NCBI GenBank assembly: GCA_947461645.1
Contig: CANHMN010000112.1
Coordinates: 1-6,112, forward strand
Direction of reading: 5' to 3'
DNA length: 6,112 nt
Origin: Chitinophagaceae bacterium
GTDB taxonomy: Bacteria > Bacteroidota > Bacteroidia > Chitinophagales > Chitinophagaceae
Below, in pieces: positions 4,797 to 6,112 of the stretch; positions within the stretch are counted from its first letter, which is position 1, and each line of letters starts with the position of its first letter. The position numbers and the translations under genes are program-made. The notes under the pieces were generated by a model. It worked only from the letters and a program-made list of their open reading frames with translations, made no database searches and was not told the origin of the DNA.

Positions 4797-6026
4797 TTGA
4801 ACACTTCCTTATTCATAGCGAGAAGAATAGCCAAATCCAATAAAAGTCATTTTTCAAGCTTTATCATAAAACTTGCCACAGGAGCTACTGCGTTGAGTAT
4901 TGCAGTCATGATTGTGGCATTAAGTTTAGTAAACGGATTTCAGGAAGAAATCAGCAAAAAAGTATTTGGCTTTTGGGGACACGTCAGGGTTTTAAAAGAT
5001 ATTGAAAACAAAACAACTCTTGCTGAAGAATATCCCATCACCCAAGACACCACCGTTGAAAATTATTTAGCAAGTTCAACTGATTTAATCTCTTTTGAAC
5101 GTTATGCAACTCGCTCTGCTATTCTTAAATACAAAACAGGCATTCAAAGTGTTTTATTCAAGGGGATAGATAAAAAACATGATGTTGATAGATTTAATCC
5201 CTTTTTGAAAAAGGGAAACTGGATATCATTTAAAGACAGCGCCTACAGCAAGGATTTGGTAGTTAGTACAGTTGTAGCGCAACAACTTGAACTTGAAGTG
5301 GGCGACAGTCTCCTTGCTTTTTTCTTCAGGGAAGATGGTTCTAAAAGTGCCAGAAAATTAAACATCTCTGGAATCTTCAAAACAGGCATTGAAGATTATG
5401 ACAAAAACTTCGCCATTTGCGATATTAACCTAATTAGAAGGATGAACAATTGGGATAAGGATCAAATTGGCGGGTACGAGGTATTTCTGAAAGACTACAG
5501 ACAAACTGATGAAGTAACTCAAAAAATATATGCCGATCTTCCTCAGGGATGGTATAGTAAAAGCATACACGAAATACAACCTAACATTTTCGACTGGCTG
5601 AACCTGCAAGGCCAAATTAAAAACATTTTAATTGCCATAATGCTGGTTGTAGCCATCGTGAATCTGATTACCTGTTTGATTATTTTAGTCTTAGACCGAA
5701 CAAGGATGACTGGAGTGCTTAAAGCACTAGGCGGCGATAATTGGATGATTCAACGCATATTTCTTTACAACACTTCTATTATTGCCATAAGAGGAATTTT
5801 ATGGGGAACTGTTTTGGGACTTGCCATTTGTTTTATTCAGGATTACACAGGTTTTATCAAACTTGATGAAGAAGCCTATTTCATTTCAAAAGCAAGTGTG
5901 AAGATTATTTGGTGGCAAGTATTGTTGGTTGATGTGATGGCATTTGTATTGAGCATGTCAACACTTGTGATACCAACATTCCTGATCAGGAAAACCAAAG
6001 CTGTTAAGGCCATAAGCTTCAGGTAA
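4797..6026 (+). CDS. ABC transporter permease, FtsX/LolC-like (MacB-type periplasmic domain), TTG start
   Basis: This inner-membrane permease has the LolC/LolE-FtsX layout. With the chosen start it has 409 residues: TM1 about 24-46, a large periplasmic MacB-type domain about 47-275, then TM2 about 276-299, TM3 about 322-347 and TM4 about 374-396. After TM2 the cytoplasmic coupling segment RTRMTGVLKALGG (301-313) matches the family pattern that contacts the ATPase. No LolD-like ATPase gene is in the window, so it must be supplied from elsewhere. Lipoprotein release or another mechanotransmission role is possible; the substrate is unknown. There is no ATG near the 5' end (the first in-frame one codes for a residue inside TM1). 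TTG 4797 gives the family-like N-terminus NTSLFIARRI and lies downstream of the -7 box. TTG 4773 would add eight residues (417 in total) and is the alternative. The gene is divergent from the plug gene and its stop is 2 bp from the converging gene's stop. Confidence 0.88.
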   Translation: MNTSLFIARRIAKSNKSHFSSFIIKLATGATALSIAVMIVALSLVNGFQEEISKKVFGFWGHVRVLKDIENKTTLAEEYPITQDTTVENYLASSTDLISFERYATRSAILKYKTGIQSVLFKGIDKKHDVDRFNPFLKKGNWISFKDSAYSKDLVVSTVVAQQLELEVGDSLLAFFFREDGSKSARKLNISGIFKTGIEDYDKNFAICDINLIRRMNNWDKDQIGGYEVFLKDYRQTDEVTQKIYADLPQGWYSKSIHEIQPNIFDWLNLQGQIKNILIAIMLVVAIVNLITCLIILVLDRTRMTGVLKALGGDNWMIQRIFLYNTSIIAIRGILWGTVLGLAICFIQDYTGFIKLDEEAYFISKASVKIIWWQVLLVDVMAFVLSMSTLVIPTFLIRKTKAVKAISFR

Positions 6027-6028
6027 GC

Positions 6029-6112
6029 CTAACTGTTACATTCAATTTCGGGCACCTCTCCTTCAATGATAAGCTTTCCCGCTGTTTTTTGTTTGATTTC
6101 ATCAATACTAAC
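6029..6112 (-). CDS. C-terminal end of a probable CoA-transferase subunit B (partial)
   Basis: On the minus strand an open frame enters from the right edge and ends at TAG 6031-6029, giving 27 visible residues (VSIDEIKQKTAGKLIIEG, then EVPEIECNS). The pattern [TS]-[VI]-D-E-[IV]-K-x-x-T, a short hydrophobic strand and then VPE resembles the C-terminus of the beta subunit of 3-oxoacid CoA-transferases (SCOT/AtoA family), which move CoA between succinyl-CoA and acetoacetate. The catalytic region lies outside the window, so the product is a weakly supported guess. The reading frame itself is well supported: it ends 2 bp from the permease stop, and its residue composition is protein-like. The gene converges tail to tail with the permease, and no terminator hairpin fits between them. 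Confidence 0.5.
   Translation of the reverse strand, partial: VSIDEIKQKTAGKLIIEGEVPEIECNS

Noticed and set aside
5430..5615. Minus-strand 61-codon ORF inside the permease gene
   Set aside because: It is an antisense shadow; the plus-strand frame has the expected domain order.

Overview
The window looks like a piece of a Bacteroidota chromosome (Flavobacteriia, Cytophagia or a related class). The reasons are a type IX secretion plug-protein homologue, a TlpA-family protein with an N-terminal DUF4369-type domain, AT-rich DNA, almost no Shine-Dalgarno sequences, and promoter boxes that fit the Bacteroidota -7 consensus TAnnTTTG. No insertion sequence, phage gene, CRISPR array, tRNA or rRNA is visible.

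Layout. Positions 1-4749 hold minus-strand genes. Read 5'->3' on that strand they are: a T9SS plug-domain protein (4749-3457), a small SRP RNA gene (3391-3298), a TalC-type transaldolase (3089-2436), an aminodeoxychorismate/anthranilate synthase glutaminase subunit (2361-1792), a divergent TrpF-like protein (1667-1023) and a TlpA-like thiol-disulfide oxidoreductase whose C-terminus runs off the left edge (953 to <1). On the plus strand a LolC/FtsX-type ABC permease (about 4797-6026) is divergent from the plug gene. It converges with a minus-strand gene entering from the right edge (stop at 6029-6031), whose 27 visible residues resemble the C-terminus of a CoA-transferase beta subunit.

The largest protein-free stretch is 3090-3456. 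It holds the SRP RNA with a well-placed -7 box. It also holds a (TCAAAAW) heptamer array beside the transaldolase promoter, a 15-bp perfect palindrome, and a second period-7 array (TTTTTAM). The other gaps are short, and no strong terminator is visible in them.

How the genes relate. The plug protein, the permease and the TlpA-like protein are envelope functions. SRP RNA serves membrane-protein targeting. Transaldolase and the glutaminase subunit belong to the pentose-phosphate and chorismate branches. The TrpG/PabA homologue followed by a TrpF-like protein looks like part of a tryptophan operon, but no trpE, trpD, trpC, trpB or trpA is present in the window. The TrpF-like protein also appears to lack the catalytic cysteine and the substrate-binding arginine. 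I see no complete new multi-gene system. The points most worth a second look are the degenerate TrpF, the overlapping divergent promoters at 4768-4782 with a non-ATG start, and the heptamer repeats around the SRP RNA gene.
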